This document shows positions 52,061 to 61,878 of a DNA stretch of 64,000 nt, piece by piece. Source of the stretch: Variovorax flavidus (GTDB lineage: Bacteria; Pseudomonadota; Gammaproteobacteria; Burkholderiales; Burkholderiaceae_C); contig NZ_JASZYE010000001.1 in NCBI RefSeq assembly GCF_030317145.1, positions 1,736,001 to 1,800,000 on the forward strand, given 5' to 3'. Below the pieces are notes generated by a model, which was not told where the DNA came from, searched no databases, and worked only from the letters and a program-made list of their open reading frames with translations. The translations under genes were made by a program, and so were the position numbers. Each line of letters opens with the position of its first letter. Position 1 is the first letter of the stretch.

Positions 52061-52738
52061 ATGCCCGCCCCCCGATTCCTCAGCGACAAGCTTTGCTCCG
52101 TGCGAACCAAGCGGGAGCGTCGCAAGGAAGCCCGTCCCGGCGAATTGCTGGAGGCGGCGCTGGATCTCTTCGTCGACAAGGGTTTCGCGGCCACCCGTTC
52201 GGAGGAAGTGGCCGCGCGGGCCGGCGTGTCCAAGGGCACCCTCTTCCTCTATTTTCCGAGCAAGGAAGAGCTGTTCAAGGCCGTGGTCATCGAGAACCTG
52301 GCGGGCCGCTTCACCGAGTGGAACAAGGAATTCGACGAGTACGAAGGCACCACCGCCGACATGCTGCGCTATTGCATGCGCGTGTGGTGGGAGCGCGTCG
52401 GCTCGACCAAGGCCTCGGGCCTGACCAAACTGATGATGAGCGAGGGGCGGAACTTCCCCGAGCTGGCCGAGTTCTATCGGCGCGAGGTGGTGCGGCCGGG
52501 GCACGAACTGCTGCGGCGCATCCTGCAACGCGGTGTCGACCGCGGCGAATTCGCGCCGATCGACGTCGACCACGCGATCTACACCGTCATCGCGCCGATG
52601 ATCTTCCTCATGCTCACGAAGCATGCGGCGGCCATCTGCGTCGATGGCGAAACCGACATCGACCCTGAGAAATACCTGGCGATCCAGACTGAGACCGTGC
52701 TTCACGGACTCTGCGTGCCGCCGAGAGCGCCAGAATGA
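52061..52738 (+). CDS. TetR-family regulator of an RND efflux operon
   Basis: The 225-residue regulator has the TetR DNA-binding domain: LLEAALDLFVDKGFAATRSE, then VAARAGVSKGTLFLYFPSKE, and a C-terminal helical ligand domain ending in EKYLAIQTETVLHGL. I used the ATG at 52061; a TTG 54 nt earlier is open but unlikely. Its stop overlaps the start of the membrane fusion protein gene (ATGA), so it heads the efflux operon and most likely represses it until a drug-like ligand binds. Confidence 0.9.
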   Translation: MPAPRFLSDKLCSVRTKRERRKEARPGELLEAALDLFVDKGFAATRSEEVAARAGVSKGTLFLYFPSKEELFKAVVIENLAGRFTEWNKEFDEYEGTTADMLRYCMRVWWERVGSTKASGLTKLMMSEGRNFPELAEFYRREVVRPGHELLRRILQRGVDRGEFAPIDVDHAIYTVIAPMIFLMLTKHAAAICVDGETDIDPEKYLAIQTETVLHGLCVPPRAPE

Positions 52739-53907
52739 AAAGAACGTTGAAGTGGGTCATCGCGGCCCTGATCCTGATCCTCGTCGTCGGCGGGGTGCTT
52801 CGCGCCGTGGGTGCGCGGAAGGCGCAGCAGGCCGCAGTCGCCGCCGGCGGCACGGTCGCCGAGACGGTGGTGGAGCTTTCGCCCGCCGACGTGGTGCGCG
52901 TCAAGCGCCGGGAACTGGCGGAGACGCTGTCGGTATCGGGCACGCTCAAGGCGGTCGACTCGGCGCAGGTCAAGGCCCGTGTCGCAGGGGAGCTGATCGG
53001 CCTCACGGTACGCGAAGGCGACAACGTCACCGCCGGCCAGGTCATCGCACGCATCGATCCGGTCGAATACCAGTCGCGCGTACGCCAGGCACAGGAACAG
53101 GCCGATTCCGCCCGGGCGCAGGCCGAAGTGGCGCAGCGCACCTTCGACAACAACAAGGCGCTGGTCGACCAGGGCTTCATCTCCAGGACCGCGCTGGAAA
53201 CCTCGCAGTCGAACCTCAACTCGGCCCTCTCCACCCACCGCGCCGCACTGGCCGCAGTGGAGATGGCGCGCAAGTCGCTCGACGACACGGTGCTCAGGAG
53301 CCCCATCACCGGGCAGGTGTCGCAGCGTCTCGCGCAATCCGGAGAGCGCGTGGGCATCGACACCAAGGTGATCGAAGTCGTCGACCTGAGCCGCATCGAG
53401 GTCGAGGCCACGGTCGCCGCGGCCGATTCGGTGGCCGTTCGCGTGGGCCAGCGCGCGACCCTGCAGATCGAAGGCAGCAGCGCGGTCGACCCGAAAAGCG
53501 GCGAGCGAAGCGTCGGCGCCAGCGTGGTTCGCGTGAATCCCAGCGCGCAGGCAGGCAGCCGCAGCGTGCTCGTCTATCTGAAGCTCGATCGCAGCACGGG
53601 CTTCCGCCAGGGCCTGTTCGCGCAGGGGACCATCGACGTGGGCCGCACCGAGACCCTCGCGCTGCCCTTGTCCGCGGTGCGCACCGACAAGCCCTTGCCC
53701 TACGTCCAGCTGGTGATCGAGGGGCGCATCGCCCACCGCCAGGTCGAGACCGGCCTGCGCGGGCAAGCCGATGGCCAGACGATGATCGCGGTGCGCGGCC
53801 TCGACGAGGGTGCCGTCGCCGTGGCCGGCACGGTCGGTCCGCTGCGTGACGGCACGGCCGTGCGCCTGGCGCCGGTCGCGGCCACTGCCGCTCGCACCGC
53901 GCCCTGA
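52735..53907 (+). CDS. RND efflux membrane fusion protein
   Basis: The 390-residue periplasmic adaptor has an N-terminal anchor helix (LKWVIAALILILVVGGVL), a barrel-sandwich half with SVSGTLKAVDSAQVKARVAG, the coiled-coil hairpin (about 100-170) and the second half LDDTVLRSPITGQVSQRLAQ, then a beta-barrel region. It links the RND pump to an outer membrane channel such as the TolC-like protein encoded 4.5 kb downstream. It overlaps tetR and is followed after 13 nt by the pump gene. Confidence 0.93.
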   Translation: MKRTLKWVIAALILILVVGGVLRAVGARKAQQAAVAAGGTVAETVVELSPADVVRVKRRELAETLSVSGTLKAVDSAQVKARVAGELIGLTVREGDNVTAGQVIARIDPVEYQSRVRQAQEQADSARAQAEVAQRTFDNNKALVDQGFISRTALETSQSNLNSALSTHRAALAAVEMARKSLDDTVLRSPITGQVSQRLAQSGERVGIDTKVIEVVDLSRIEVEATVAAADSVAVRVGQRATLQIEGSSAVDPKSGERSVGASVVRVNPSAQAGSRSVLVYLKLDRSTGFRQGLFAQGTIDVGRTETLALPLSAVRTDKPLPYVQLVIEGRIAHRQVETGLRGQADGQTMIAVRGLDEGAVAVAGTVGPLRDGTAVRLAPVAATAARTAP

Positions 53908-53920
53908 GCGACGCACCGCC

Positions 53921-56900
53921 ATGTGGTTCACGCGCGTCAGTCTCAAGAATCCCGTCTTCGCGACGATGCTGATGCTCGCGCTGGTCGTGCTCGGCATGTT
54001 CTCGTACCAGCGGCTGCAGGTCGACCAGTTCCCGAACATCGACTTCCCGGTCGTGGTGGTCATCACCGAATACCCCGGCGCCTCGCCCGAGATCGTCGAG
54101 AGCGAGGTGACCAAGAAGATCGAGGAAGGCGTCAACTCGATCGCCGGCATCAACGCCCTCACCTCGCGCAGCTACGAGGGGCAGTCGGTCGTCATCATCG
54201 AGTTCCAGCTCTACGTGGACGGCCGGAAGGCCGCCGACGACGTGCGCGAGAAGGTCGCGGCCGTGCGGCCGCTGTTCCGCGACGAGGTGAAAGAGCCACG
54301 CGTGCTGCGCTTCGACCCCGCCTCGCGCGCCGTCTGGTCGGTCGCCGTCCTGCCAGATGGCGAGAAGGACCGGCAGCCCAGCGCCGTCGAGCTCACCAAC
54401 TGGGCCGACCAGGTGCTGAAGAAGCGCCTCGAAAACGTGCGCGGCGTCGGCTCCGTCACGCTGGTCGGCGGCACCAAGCGCGAGATCAACATCTACCTGA
54501 ATCCGCAGGCCATGGAGGCCTTCGGCGTGAGCGCGAGCCAGGTGGTCGAGGCGGTGCGCAGCGAGAACCAGGCGTTGCCGGTCGGCTCGGTGCGCTCGCT
54601 CGAACAGGACCGGGTGGTGCAGATCGACGCCCGCATGGAGCGGCCCGAGGACTTCGGCCGGATCATCGTCACCCGCAAGGGCGGCGCCCCGATCCGCATC
54701 GACCAGGTCGCGACCGTGAGCGACGGCGCGCAGGAACTCGACAGCCTTGCGCTCTACAACGGCCAGCGCACGCTGCTGCTGTCGGTGCAGAAGGCGCAGG
54801 ACGAAAACACCATCCAGGTGGTCGACGGCCTCACGAAGGCCATTGCCGAGATCAAGCCGCAACTGCCGCCCGGCGTGCGGCTCGAACCCATCGCCGACGC
54901 CTCGCGGCCGATCCGCGTCGCGGTCGAGAACGTGCGCCGGACGCTCATCGAAGGTGCCGTGCTCACGGTGCTGATCGTGTTCCTGTTCCTGAACTCCTGG
55001 CGCTCCACGGTCATCACCGGCCTCACCTTGCCGATCGCGCTGATCGGCACGTTCTGGTTCATGGCGATGTTCGGCTTCACGATCAACATGATCACGCTGA
55101 TGGCGCTGTCGCTGTGCGTGGGCCTGCTGATCGACGACGCGATCGTGGTGCGGGAGAACATCGTGCGCCACGTGCAGATGGGCAAGGGCCCCTATCAGGC
55201 GTCGCTCGACGGCACGCAGGAGATCGGTCTCGCAGTGCTGGCGACCACCCTGTCGATCGTGGCGGTGTTCCTGCCGATCGGCTTCATGGAAGGCATCATC
55301 GGCAAGTTTTTCCACGAGTTCGGCATCACGATCGTGGCCGCCGTGCTGATCTCGATGTTCGTGAGCTTCACGCTCGACCCGATGCTCTCCAGCATCTGGC
55401 ACGACCCTGCCATCGACAAGCACGGCAAGCGCGAGGCGCCCGTCACCTTCTACGACAAGACCATCGGCCGCGTGACCGGCTGGTTCGATGACGCGACGGA
55501 GCGGCTGGCCGAGGGCTACCAGTCCATCCTGCGCTGGGCGCTGGTGCACAAGCTCGCGACGCTGGGCGCGGCTCTGGGCATCTTTGTCGGGAGCATCTTC
55601 ATGGTGCCGCTGCTCGGCACGGAATTCGTGCCCAAGGCGGACTATTCCGAAACGGCCATCAGCTTCTACACGCCGGTGGGCTCGTCGCTCGAAGTCACCG
55701 AAGCCAAGGCCCGCCAGGTCGAAGCGGTGCTGCGCGAAATGCCGGAGGTGCGCTACACGCTCACCACCATCAACACCGGCGATGCACAGGGCAAGATCTA
55801 CGCAAGCATCTACGTGCGGCTGGTCGACCGCAAGGCGCGCGCCCGCAGCGTCGACCAGATGTCGACGGTGCTGCGCGAGCGGCTGCGCTCGGTGCCGGGC
55901 ATCACCGTCACGCACGTGGGCCTGCGCGACTCCGTAGGCGGCAACAAGCCCATCGAGTTCTCGCTGCAAGGCCCTGACCTGAAGGAACTCGAACGGCTCA
56001 CATCGAAGGTGATGGAGGCGATCCGCCCGATCCCCGGCCTCGTCGATCTCGATTCCAGCCAGAAGCCGAACAAGCCCACCGTGAGCATCGTCGTGCGGCG
56101 CGATGCGGCATCGGACCTCGGCCTGGGCGTGACGCCCATCGCGACGGCCCTGCGCACGCTGGTGGCCGGCACCACGGTCGGCAACTGGCGCGCGCCCGAC
56201 GACCAGACCTACGACGTCAACGTGCGACTGGCGCCCGAAGTGCGCAATTCGCCGGCCGACCTCGCCCGCCTCCCCTTCGTCAGCACGGCGGTGGGTGCCA
56301 ATGCCGACGGATCGAGCCGCATCGTGCGCCTGTCGCAGGTGGCCGAAGTGCGCGAATCGACGGGGCCCAACCAGATCAATCGCCGGGCCCTCGCCCGCGA
56401 GGTCAGCATCAACGCCAACGTCGACGGCCGCTCGGCGGGCGAAGTCTCGGCCGACATCCGCAAGGCGCTGGCCGGCATCGCGTTTCCGCCGGGCTATGGC
56501 TGGCAGTTCAGCGGCTCGACCAAGAACATGCAGGAGTCCTTCGGCTATGCCGTGTCCGCATTGGCGCTGGCGATCATCTTCATCTACATGATCCTGGCCA
56601 GCCAGTTCAAGAGCTTCCTGCAGCCGCTGGCGCTGATGACGGCGCTGCCGCTGACGCTGATCGGCGTGGTGCTGGCGCTGCTGGTGTTCGGCTCGACGCT
56701 GTCGATGTTCTCGATCATCGGCGTGGTCATGCTGATGGGGCTGGTCACCAAGAACGCCATCCTGCTGGTGGATTTCGCCATCCGCTCGCGCGAGCCCGGC
56801 GTGGCGCCCGACGGCACCCCGGTGCCGGGCCTGCCGCGCGCCGAGGCGCTCCTGCTGGCCGCAAGGGTGCGGCTGCGGCCCATCCTGATGACGACGCTGG

Positions 56901-57151
56901 CGATGATCTTCGGCATGGTGCCGCTGGCCTTCGCGATCACCGAGGGATCGGAGCAGCGCGCGCCCATGGGCCAGGCCGTGATCGGCGGCGTGATCACCTC
57001 GTCGCTGCTGACGCTGGTGGTGGTGCCGGTCGTCTATTGCTACATGGACGACCTCGCGAACTGGGCCCGCCGCCGCTGGAGCCGCGCGCCGGCACAGGTG
57101 CCGGGCGGGGAGCATCCGGAGCCCGCGCCTAAAATTGAAGGTTTGTCCTGA
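53921..57151 (+). CDS. RND efflux transporter (HAE1/AcrB-like permease)
   Basis: The 1076-residue inner membrane pump has the N-terminal helix [20 protein letters not shown], the first porter domain ([20 protein letters not shown]), the proton relay in helix 4 ([20 protein letters not shown] with the Asp pair), and a second half with [15 protein letters not shown] and [15 protein letters not shown]. This is the HAE1 drug/hydrophobe family. It takes substrates from the periplasm or outer leaflet and expels them with proton import. Substrate unknown. Confidence 0.95.
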   Translation: MWFTRVSLKNPVFATMLMLALVVLGMFSYQRLQVDQFPNIDFPVVVVITEYPGASPEIVESEVTKKIEEGVNSIAGINALTSRSYEGQSVVIIEFQLYVDGRKAADDVREKVAAVRPLFRDEVKEPRVLRFDPASRAVWSVAVLPDGEKDRQPSAVELTNWADQVLKKRLENVRGVGSVTLVGGTKREINIYLNPQAMEAFGVSASQVVEAVRSENQALPVGSVRSLEQDRVVQIDARMERPEDFGRIIVTRKGGAPIRIDQVATVSDGAQELDSLALYNGQRTLLLSVQKAQDENTIQVVDGLTKAIAEIKPQLPPGVRLEPIADASRPIRVAVENVRRTLIEGAVLTVLIVFLFLNSWRSTVITGLTLPIALIGTFWFMAMFGFTINMITLMALSLCVGLLIDDAIVVRENIVRHVQMGKGPYQASLDGTQEIGLAVLATTLSIVAVFLPIGFMEGIIGKFFHEFGITIVAAVLISMFVSFTLDPMLSSIWHDPAIDKHGKREAPVTFYDKTIGRVTGWFDDATERLAEGYQSILRWALVHKLATLGAALGIFVGSIFMVPLLGTEFVPKADYSETAISFYTPVGSSLEVTEAKARQVEAVLREMPEVRYTLTTINTGDAQGKIYASIYVRLVDRKARARSVDQMSTVLRERLRSVPGITVTHVGLRDSVGGNKPIEFSLQGPDLKELERLTSKVMEAIRPIPGLVDLDSSQKPNKPTVSIVVRRDAASDLGLGVTPIATALRTLVAGTTVGNWRAPDDQTYDVNVRLAPEVRNSPADLARLPFVSTAVGANADGSSRIVRLSQVAEVRESTGPNQINRRALAREVSINANVDGRSAGEVSADIRKALAGIAFPPGYGWQFSGSTKNMQESFGYAVSALALAIIFIYMILASQFKSFLQPLALMTALPLTLIGVVLALLVFGSTLSMFSIIGVVMLMGLVTKNAILLVDFAIRSREPGVAPDGTPVPGLPRAEALLLAARVRLRPILMTTLAMIFGMVPLAFAITEGSEQRAPMGQAVIGGVITSSLLTLVVVPVVYCYMDDLANWARRRWSRAPAQVPGGEHPEPAPKIEGLS

Positions 57152-57171
57152 GTCCCACTAGGAAGAATCAC

Positions 57172-57858
57172 ATGAACCCCACTCCCACCCTGGAGCGCCT
57201 GCGCTTCAACATGATCGAACAGCAGATCCGCCCCTGGGATGTGCTCGACCTCGAGATCCTCGACCTCCTCTCCAACATCCGCCGCGAGGAATACGTGCCC
57301 CAGGCGCACCGCGCGCTGGCCTTCTTCGACATGGAGATCCCGCTGGAAGGCGCGTCCACCCCGAAGGAACCCGGCCAATGCATGCTCTCGCCCAAGGTCG
57401 AGGCACGCATGCTGCAGGACCTGCACATCCAGAAGCATGAATCCGTGCTCGAGATCGGCACGGGCTCGGGCTTCATGGCCGCACTGCTCGCGCACCGCGC
57501 CGCCCAGGTGCTGACGCTGGAAATCGACCCCGCGCTGGCCGCAGGCGCCGCCGACACCCTGCGCCGCAACGGCGTGATGAACGTCGAGGTACGCCACGCC
57601 GACGGCTCCCAGCCACTGCCCAGCGGCCCGACCTTCGACGTCATCGTGCTGAGCGGCTCGGTCGCGCGCATTCCGCAGGGCCTGCTGGGCTCGCTCAAGC
57701 TGGGCGGCCGGCTGGCGGCCATCGTCGGCGACGAACCGATGATGCGCGCCCACTTCGTCACCCGCACCAGCGAGGGCAAGTGGGACACCGTGCAGCCCTG
57801 GGACATCGTGGCACCGCGCTTGCTCAACTTCCCGGCGCCTTCGCGCTTCAACTTCTGA
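57172..57858 (+). CDS. Protein-L-isoaspartate O-methyltransferase family protein
   Basis: The 228-residue SAM enzyme has RLRFNMIEQQIRPWDVLD, the motif I VLEIGTGSGFMAALLA, the acidic end of strand 2 (LTLEIDPALA) and motif FDVIVLSGSVARIPQGLL. In true Pcm a conserved Thr/Ser-Gly motif (VSAACPEVPP-like) follows; here it is LSGSVARIPQGL, so the activity on isoaspartate is likely but not certain. In many betaproteobacteria this Pcm-like gene is paired with a rhodanese and TolC gene, as here. Confidence 0.85.
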   Translation: MNPTPTLERLRFNMIEQQIRPWDVLDLEILDLLSNIRREEYVPQAHRALAFFDMEIPLEGASTPKEPGQCMLSPKVEARMLQDLHIQKHESVLEIGTGSGFMAALLAHRAAQVLTLEIDPALAAGAADTLRRNGVMNVEVRHADGSQPLPSGPTFDVIVLSGSVARIPQGLLGSLKLGGRLAAIVGDEPMMRAHFVTRTSEGKWDTVQPWDIVAPRLLNFPAPSRFNF

Positions 57859-57871
57859 TCCAGACCCTTTC

Positions 57872-58210
57872 ATGATCGATCAAATCCGTCCAGCCGAGCT
57901 TGCCGACTGGTTCGCCCGCAACCCGGGCGCCGCGCCGGTGGTCCTGGACGTGCGCGAGCCCTGGGAACTGCAGACCGCATGCGTGGTGCCTCAGGGCTTC
58001 ACGCTGGCAACCATCCCGATGAACGAGATTCCTGCCCGCGTCGCCGAGCTCGACGCCCATCAGCGCATCGCCTGCCTGTGCCATCACGGCGCACGCAGCC
58101 AGCGCGTGGCCGCCTTCCTGTCGCAGAACGGGTTCGCCGAGGTGGCGAACATCGCCGGCGGCATCGATGCCTGGTCCGCCCAGCACGATCCTTCGATCCC
58201 CCGGTATTGA
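57872..58210 (+). CDS. Rhodanese-like sulfurtransferase
   Basis: The 112-residue single-domain protein has the catalytic loop CLCHHGARSQRVA with Cys70, plus VVLDVREPWELQ at the start and IAGGIDAWS near the end. It would carry sulfane sulfur in the cytoplasm. The active loop CHHGARS is of the GlpE/ThiI-like six-residue type. It is 13 nt after the methyltransferase gene, in one unit with it. Confidence 0.92.
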   Translation: MIDQIRPAELADWFARNPGAAPVVLDVREPWELQTACVVPQGFTLATIPMNEIPARVAELDAHQRIACLCHHGARSQRVAAFLSQNGFAEVANIAGGIDAWSAQHDPSIPRY

Positions 58211-58212
58211 TG

Positions 58213-58304
58213 ACACCCCAGGCTTCGCGCACTTCGTGTCGCAGCGCCAACCCCTTTTGCAGGGGGCAGCACCTGCGGCCCCGGCGGAGCCGGTTCCGGG
58301 GTGT
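58213..58304. repeat. GC-rich intergenic inverted repeat, possibly a dispersed element
   Basis: The 92-bp block between rhodanese and tolC is bounded by ACACCCC (58213-58219) and its complement GGGGTGT (58298-58304). Inside, CCCCGG pairs with CCGGGG and CCCC(TTTTGCA)GGGG forms another hairpin. Such blocks with CACTTCGTGTCGC and GGCGGAGCCG pieces recur between genes in Comamonadaceae as I remember them; this window has only this copy. Confidence 0.5.
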
Positions 58305-58369
58305 TCCGCGCCTCGCGTGAATCGCGACCAACGCTCGCAACCAGCTACTGAATTCTTCAAGGACGTTTC

Positions 58370-59905
58370 ATGCCCGTTCCCAGGCCTCTTCCTCTTTCGG
58401 CAGCGCTCGCGACCGTGTTCGCAGCGGCATTCGCACTGCCGGCTCACGGCCAGAGCCTGATCGAACTCTATGACTCGGCGCGCGGCTACGACGCCACCTA
58501 CCAGGGCGCACGGGCACAGTACGACGCGAGCCTGGCGCGGGCGGCGCAGGCCAAGGCGGGCATCCTGCCGTCAGTGGGGCTGACGGCCAATGCGTCGGCC
58601 ACCCAGCAGGAACTGTCGACCGACAACCTCTCCGCCAGCCGCGGCTTTCCGACGCAGTCCGCCGGCATCAACGCGACGCAACCTCTCTACCGCCCCGCCA
58701 ACTGGGCCGTCTACGAGCAAAGCAAGCGGCAGGTCGACATCGCCCAGGCGACGCTCACCATCGCCGAGCAGGATCTGGTCGTGCGCGTGAGCCAGGCCTA
58801 CTTCGACGTGCTCTCCGCGCAGGACAGCCTGGCGCTGGTCCGCGCCCAGAAGATCGCGGTCGCCGAGCAGCTCGCCTCGGCCAAGCGCAATTTCGAGGTC
58901 GGCACCTCCACGATCACCGATTCGCGCGAAGCACAGGCCCGCTACGACCTCGTGGTCGCGCAGGAGATCACGGCCGAGAACGACCTGCAGGTCAAGAGGA
59001 TCGCTCTCGACCAGCTCGTCGGCCGCCCGGGCACCAATCCGACGCCGTTGGCCGCACCGGTGGTGCTGCCGGCCGTCGTTCCCGACGACATGAATGCCTG
59101 GGTGACGCAAGCCGAGGCCGTGCACCCCGCCATCCAGCAGGCCCAATTGGGGCTCGATGTGGCGAAGCTCGAAGTGGACAAGGCCAAGGCAGGCCACAAG
59201 CCGACGCTCGACGCGCAACTCGGCTACAACGCCACGAACAACCCGCAGGGCACCAGCACGAGCACCAGTACCGGCCGCGTGAACGTTCGGGCCGCGAGCA
59301 TCGGCGTGGTGTTCAACCTGCCGCTCTTCGCTGGCTTCGCGACCGAAAACCGCATCAAGGAAACGCTGGCGCTCGAAGAGCAGCAGCGCCAGATCCTCGA
59401 ATCGACACGCCGCAGCGTCACGCAGGCCACACGCACGGCCTACCTGGGACTGATCTCGGGCGCGGGTCAAGTAAAGGCGCTCGAAGCCGCCGAGGCCTCC
59501 AGCCAGAGCGCACTCGATGCCAACCGGCTGGGCTACCAGGTGGGGGTGCGCATCAACATCGACGTGCTGAACTCGCAAAGCCAGCTCTTCCAGACCAAGC
59601 GCGATCTCGCGGTGGCGCGCTACAACGTGCTGGTGGGCAACCTCAAGCTGCGCCAGGCCAACGGCACGCTGACTTCTGACGACCTCACGAACATCAACAA
59701 CACGCTGGCCACCAACGGCCGCGCCAGCGTTGCCAGCGAGGCCTCGCCTTACCAGCCTTCGGCCGCAACGCAAAGCCCGGTGCCGGTTCCGCAGAACACG
59801 ATTCCGGTGGTGCCGCCCGTGGTGACGCCGCCTTTCAATCCCCAGCCACCGACGATGCCGGTGCCGCCCCCTCCGCCGGTGATCGTCGTTCCGCCTTCGC
59901 GCTAG
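58370..59905 (+). CDS. tolC: TolC-family outer membrane efflux channel with proline-rich tail
   Basis: The 511-residue precursor has a signal peptide (cleavage after AHG near 27) and the TolC repeat structure: LIELYDSARGYDATYQGARA, NATQPLYRPANWAVYEQSKR, AYFDVLSAQDSLALVRAQKI in the first half and VFNLPLFAGFATENRIKET, RTAYLGLISGAGQVKALEAA in the second. It forms the trimeric outer membrane and periplasmic tunnel for RND pumps and type I secretion. After about residue 450 it has a 60-residue tail full of Pro and Val. The last 71 bp overlap the convergent LysR gene. Confidence 0.94.
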   Translation: MPVPRPLPLSAALATVFAAAFALPAHGQSLIELYDSARGYDATYQGARAQYDASLARAAQAKAGILPSVGLTANASATQQELSTDNLSASRGFPTQSAGINATQPLYRPANWAVYEQSKRQVDIAQATLTIAEQDLVVRVSQAYFDVLSAQDSLALVRAQKIAVAEQLASAKRNFEVGTSTITDSREAQARYDLVVAQEITAENDLQVKRIALDQLVGRPGTNPTPLAAPVVLPAVVPDDMNAWVTQAEAVHPAIQQAQLGLDVAKLEVDKAKAGHKPTLDAQLGYNATNNPQGTSTSTSTGRVNVRAASIGVVFNLPLFAGFATENRIKETLALEEQQRQILESTRRSVTQATRTAYLGLISGAGQVKALEAAEASSQSALDANRLGYQVGVRINIDVLNSQSQLFQTKRDLAVARYNVLVGNLKLRQANGTLTSDDLTNINNTLATNGRASVASEASPYQPSAATQSPVPVPQNTIPVVPPVVTPPFNPQPPTMPVPPPPPVIVVPPSR

Positions 59906-60794
59906 CCGGATCCATCATTTCGTGGACAAGGCCTGAAAAGGCCAACGCGGCCGGCGACATGGTCCGGTTCGCGAGCATCACGATGCTGTAGTGCGTCTGC
60001 ATGCGCATCAGCCGCTTGATCGGCAGGCGCAGCAGCGATTCAGTCCCGTGGTTCAGGCCCACGGTGTCGGGCGCGAGGATCACCGCATTGGCCGTCAGCG
60101 CCAGGTGCCTCAGCGTTCCCAGGTCGTCGCAGACGACGTTGAAGACGGGACGGTCCGTGCGCTTCACCTGCTTGTCGAAGTGCGCGGCGACGCCGACGGG
60201 CAGGTTCGGGCTGGCGACCGGGTAGTCCATGGCCTGGTCCAGCGTCACCTCCTTCCGTTGCAGCAGCGGGTGATCCGCACTCACGAAGAACGACACCGAC
60301 ACGTTGGGGAGGCGCTTGACCTGCAGCCCCGGCTGCTTCTTGAGGTCCCGGGTGTCCGCCACGAACAGATCGAGCTGCCGCCGATGCAACCGTTCGCTCA
60401 GCGTATTGGGGTCGGCCACCTCGATGCGGACCGCAAGCTGCGGATAGCGCTGAGTCAGCAGCGACAGGGCCGGCCGACCCAGCATGCCCGCAGCGAAAGG
60501 ACCAAGCCCGACCTGGAGGCTGCCGGTGGACAGCCCCTGGAGCAGCAGCACATCGCGCTGCACCTGCGCCGCATCGGCGATGAGTTCGCGCGCCCGCGCC
60601 AGCACCAGCTCGCCGGCTGCGGTGAAGCGAACCTGGCCGTAGGCCCGGTCGACCAGGCGCGCCTTCAGATCATCCTCAAGGTTCTCGATGCTGCGCGACA
60701 AGGCCGGCTGCGAGAGGTGTGCAGCCTCCGCGGCCCGCCCGAAGCTGCCCTGCTCGGACAGCGCAATCAAATGCTGAAGCTGGCGGAGTTGAAT
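59835..60794 (-). CDS. LysR-family regulator, unusual start codon
   Basis: The protein has the LysR helix-turn-helix (GSFGRAAEAAHLSQPALSRS) and effector domain (LQVGLGPFAAGMLGRP onward). The typical LysR start QLRQLQHLIALSEQGSF is present but has no ATG, GTG or TTG before it: in-frame options are ATT at 60794, CTG at 60806 (right after an in-frame TAA) or TTG at 60770, which would cut off the first helix. I give 60794 (319 residues). It is divergent from the Bug-alkylsulfatase pair and probably regulates it. The 3' end overlaps tolC. Confidence 0.82.
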   Translation of the reverse strand: MQLRQLQHLIALSEQGSFGRAAEAAHLSQPALSRSIENLEDDLKARLVDRAYGQVRFTAAGELVLARARELIADAAQVQRDVLLLQGLSTGSLQVGLGPFAAGMLGRPALSLLTQRYPQLAVRIEVADPNTLSERLHRRQLDLFVADTRDLKKQPGLQVKRLPNVSVSFFVSADHPLLQRKEVTLDQAMDYPVASPNLPVGVAAHFDKQVKRTDRPVFNVVCDDLGTLRHLALTANAVILAPDTVGLNHGTESLLRLPIKRLMRMQTHYSIVMLANRTMSPAALAFSGLVHEMMDPASAKAERRSPAEGAAPASSVAGD

Positions 60795-60891
60795 TTTGCG
60801 CTCCAGTTAAAAATCAACGCTCTATTTTGCATTGGCTATCAGTTTGGGTGTTCTCCAGAATCGGAGCATTCAACAACGAAGGAGACGGCCG

Positions 60892-61875
60892 ATGAAGACG
60901 GCAATCCAGTGGCAGGTGGCCGGCGTTCTGCTGGCGGGCCTTGCCTTGCAGGCGCCAGCGCAGGCGGACGACTATCCGCGCAAGGCCGTGACCGTGGTCG
61001 TGCCCTACGCGGCCGGCGGCGGCACCGATGTGGTCGCACGGTCGCTGGCGGAGCAGATGACGCGGCAGCTTGGCCAGCCGGTCATCATCGACAACAAGCC
61101 AGGCGCCGGCGGCATCCTCGGCACGAATGCGGTCGCCAAGGCCGCGCCGGACGGCTACACGGTCATGATCGGCCTCACGCAATCGCTGCTGACCAACCAG
61201 TTCCTCTACGACAAGCTCCCCTACGACCCGCGCAAGGAACTGGGCCTGGTCACGCAGATCGCCACCGCGCCGCTGATGCTGCTCGTGCCCGCCACGTCGC
61301 GCATCCAGAGCGTGGCCGACCTGCAGCGCGAGATGCGCACCTCGGGTGCCGGCGGCAACTGCGGTTCGTGGGGCGCGGGCTCGTATCCGCACCTGGCGTG
61401 TGCGCACATGGCGCAGTCGTGGAAAGCCAGCATCACGCACGTTGCCTACAAGGGCGAGGCGCCGATGCTGCAGGACCTCGTCGGTGGACAGTTGAGCTTC
61501 ACCTTCGGCAGCGTCGTTTCCGCCAAGGCCTACCTCGACGGCGGCAAGCTGCGCGCCATCGCGATCACGGGCGAACAGCGCATGCCGCTCTTGCCCAACG
61601 TGTCTACCTTCGCCGAGGCCGGCTTTGCCGACCCCGAATACAGGATGTCGGGCTGGCTGGCGCTGGCTGTGCCGCAGGGCACGCCGAAGGCTGTCGTCGC
61701 GCGTCTGCAGCAAGCGGCGCAACAGGCGGTCGCTTCGCCGGAGGTCGTCAAGCGATTCGAGGTGCTGGGCATGGTGCCGATGGGCACGACCGCCGATCAG
61801 TTCCGCCAGAACTACAACGCGGACTGGCCCGTCTGGGAAAAACTCGTCAAGGTATCCGGAGCCAAGCTGGACTGA
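60892..61875 (+). CDS. Bug/TctC-family periplasmic receptor beside the alkylsulfatase
   Basis: The 327-residue precursor has a signal peptide (MKTAIQWQVAGVLLAGLALQ, cleavage after AQA near 24) and Bug features: YPRKAVTVVVPYAAGGGTDV, PVIIDNKPGAGGILGTNAVA and the later region with GSWGAGSYPHLACAHMAQS. It starts at the ATG 60892 after AAGGAGA. The next gene, alkylsulfatase, begins 3 nt after its stop, so the pair is one unit; I infer that the receptor binds the alkyl sulfate or its acid product. No TctAB partner is seen. Confidence 0.93.
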   Translation: MKTAIQWQVAGVLLAGLALQAPAQADDYPRKAVTVVVPYAAGGGTDVVARSLAEQMTRQLGQPVIIDNKPGAGGILGTNAVAKAAPDGYTVMIGLTQSLLTNQFLYDKLPYDPRKELGLVTQIATAPLMLLVPATSRIQSVADLQREMRTSGAGGNCGSWGAGSYPHLACAHMAQSWKASITHVAYKGEAPMLQDLVGGQLSFTFGSVVSAKAYLDGGKLRAIAITGEQRMPLLPNVSTFAEAGFADPEYRMSGWLALAVPQGTPKAVVARLQQAAQQAVASPEVVKRFEVLGMVPMGTTADQFRQNYNADWPVWEKLVKVSGAKLD

Positions 61876-61878
61876 GTC

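Noticed and set aside
53306..57115. 1269-codon minus-strand open frame opposite the RND pump gene
   Set aside because: Its translation is extremely His/Arg/Asp-rich and without domains; it mirrors the codon bias of the real plus-strand pump gene.
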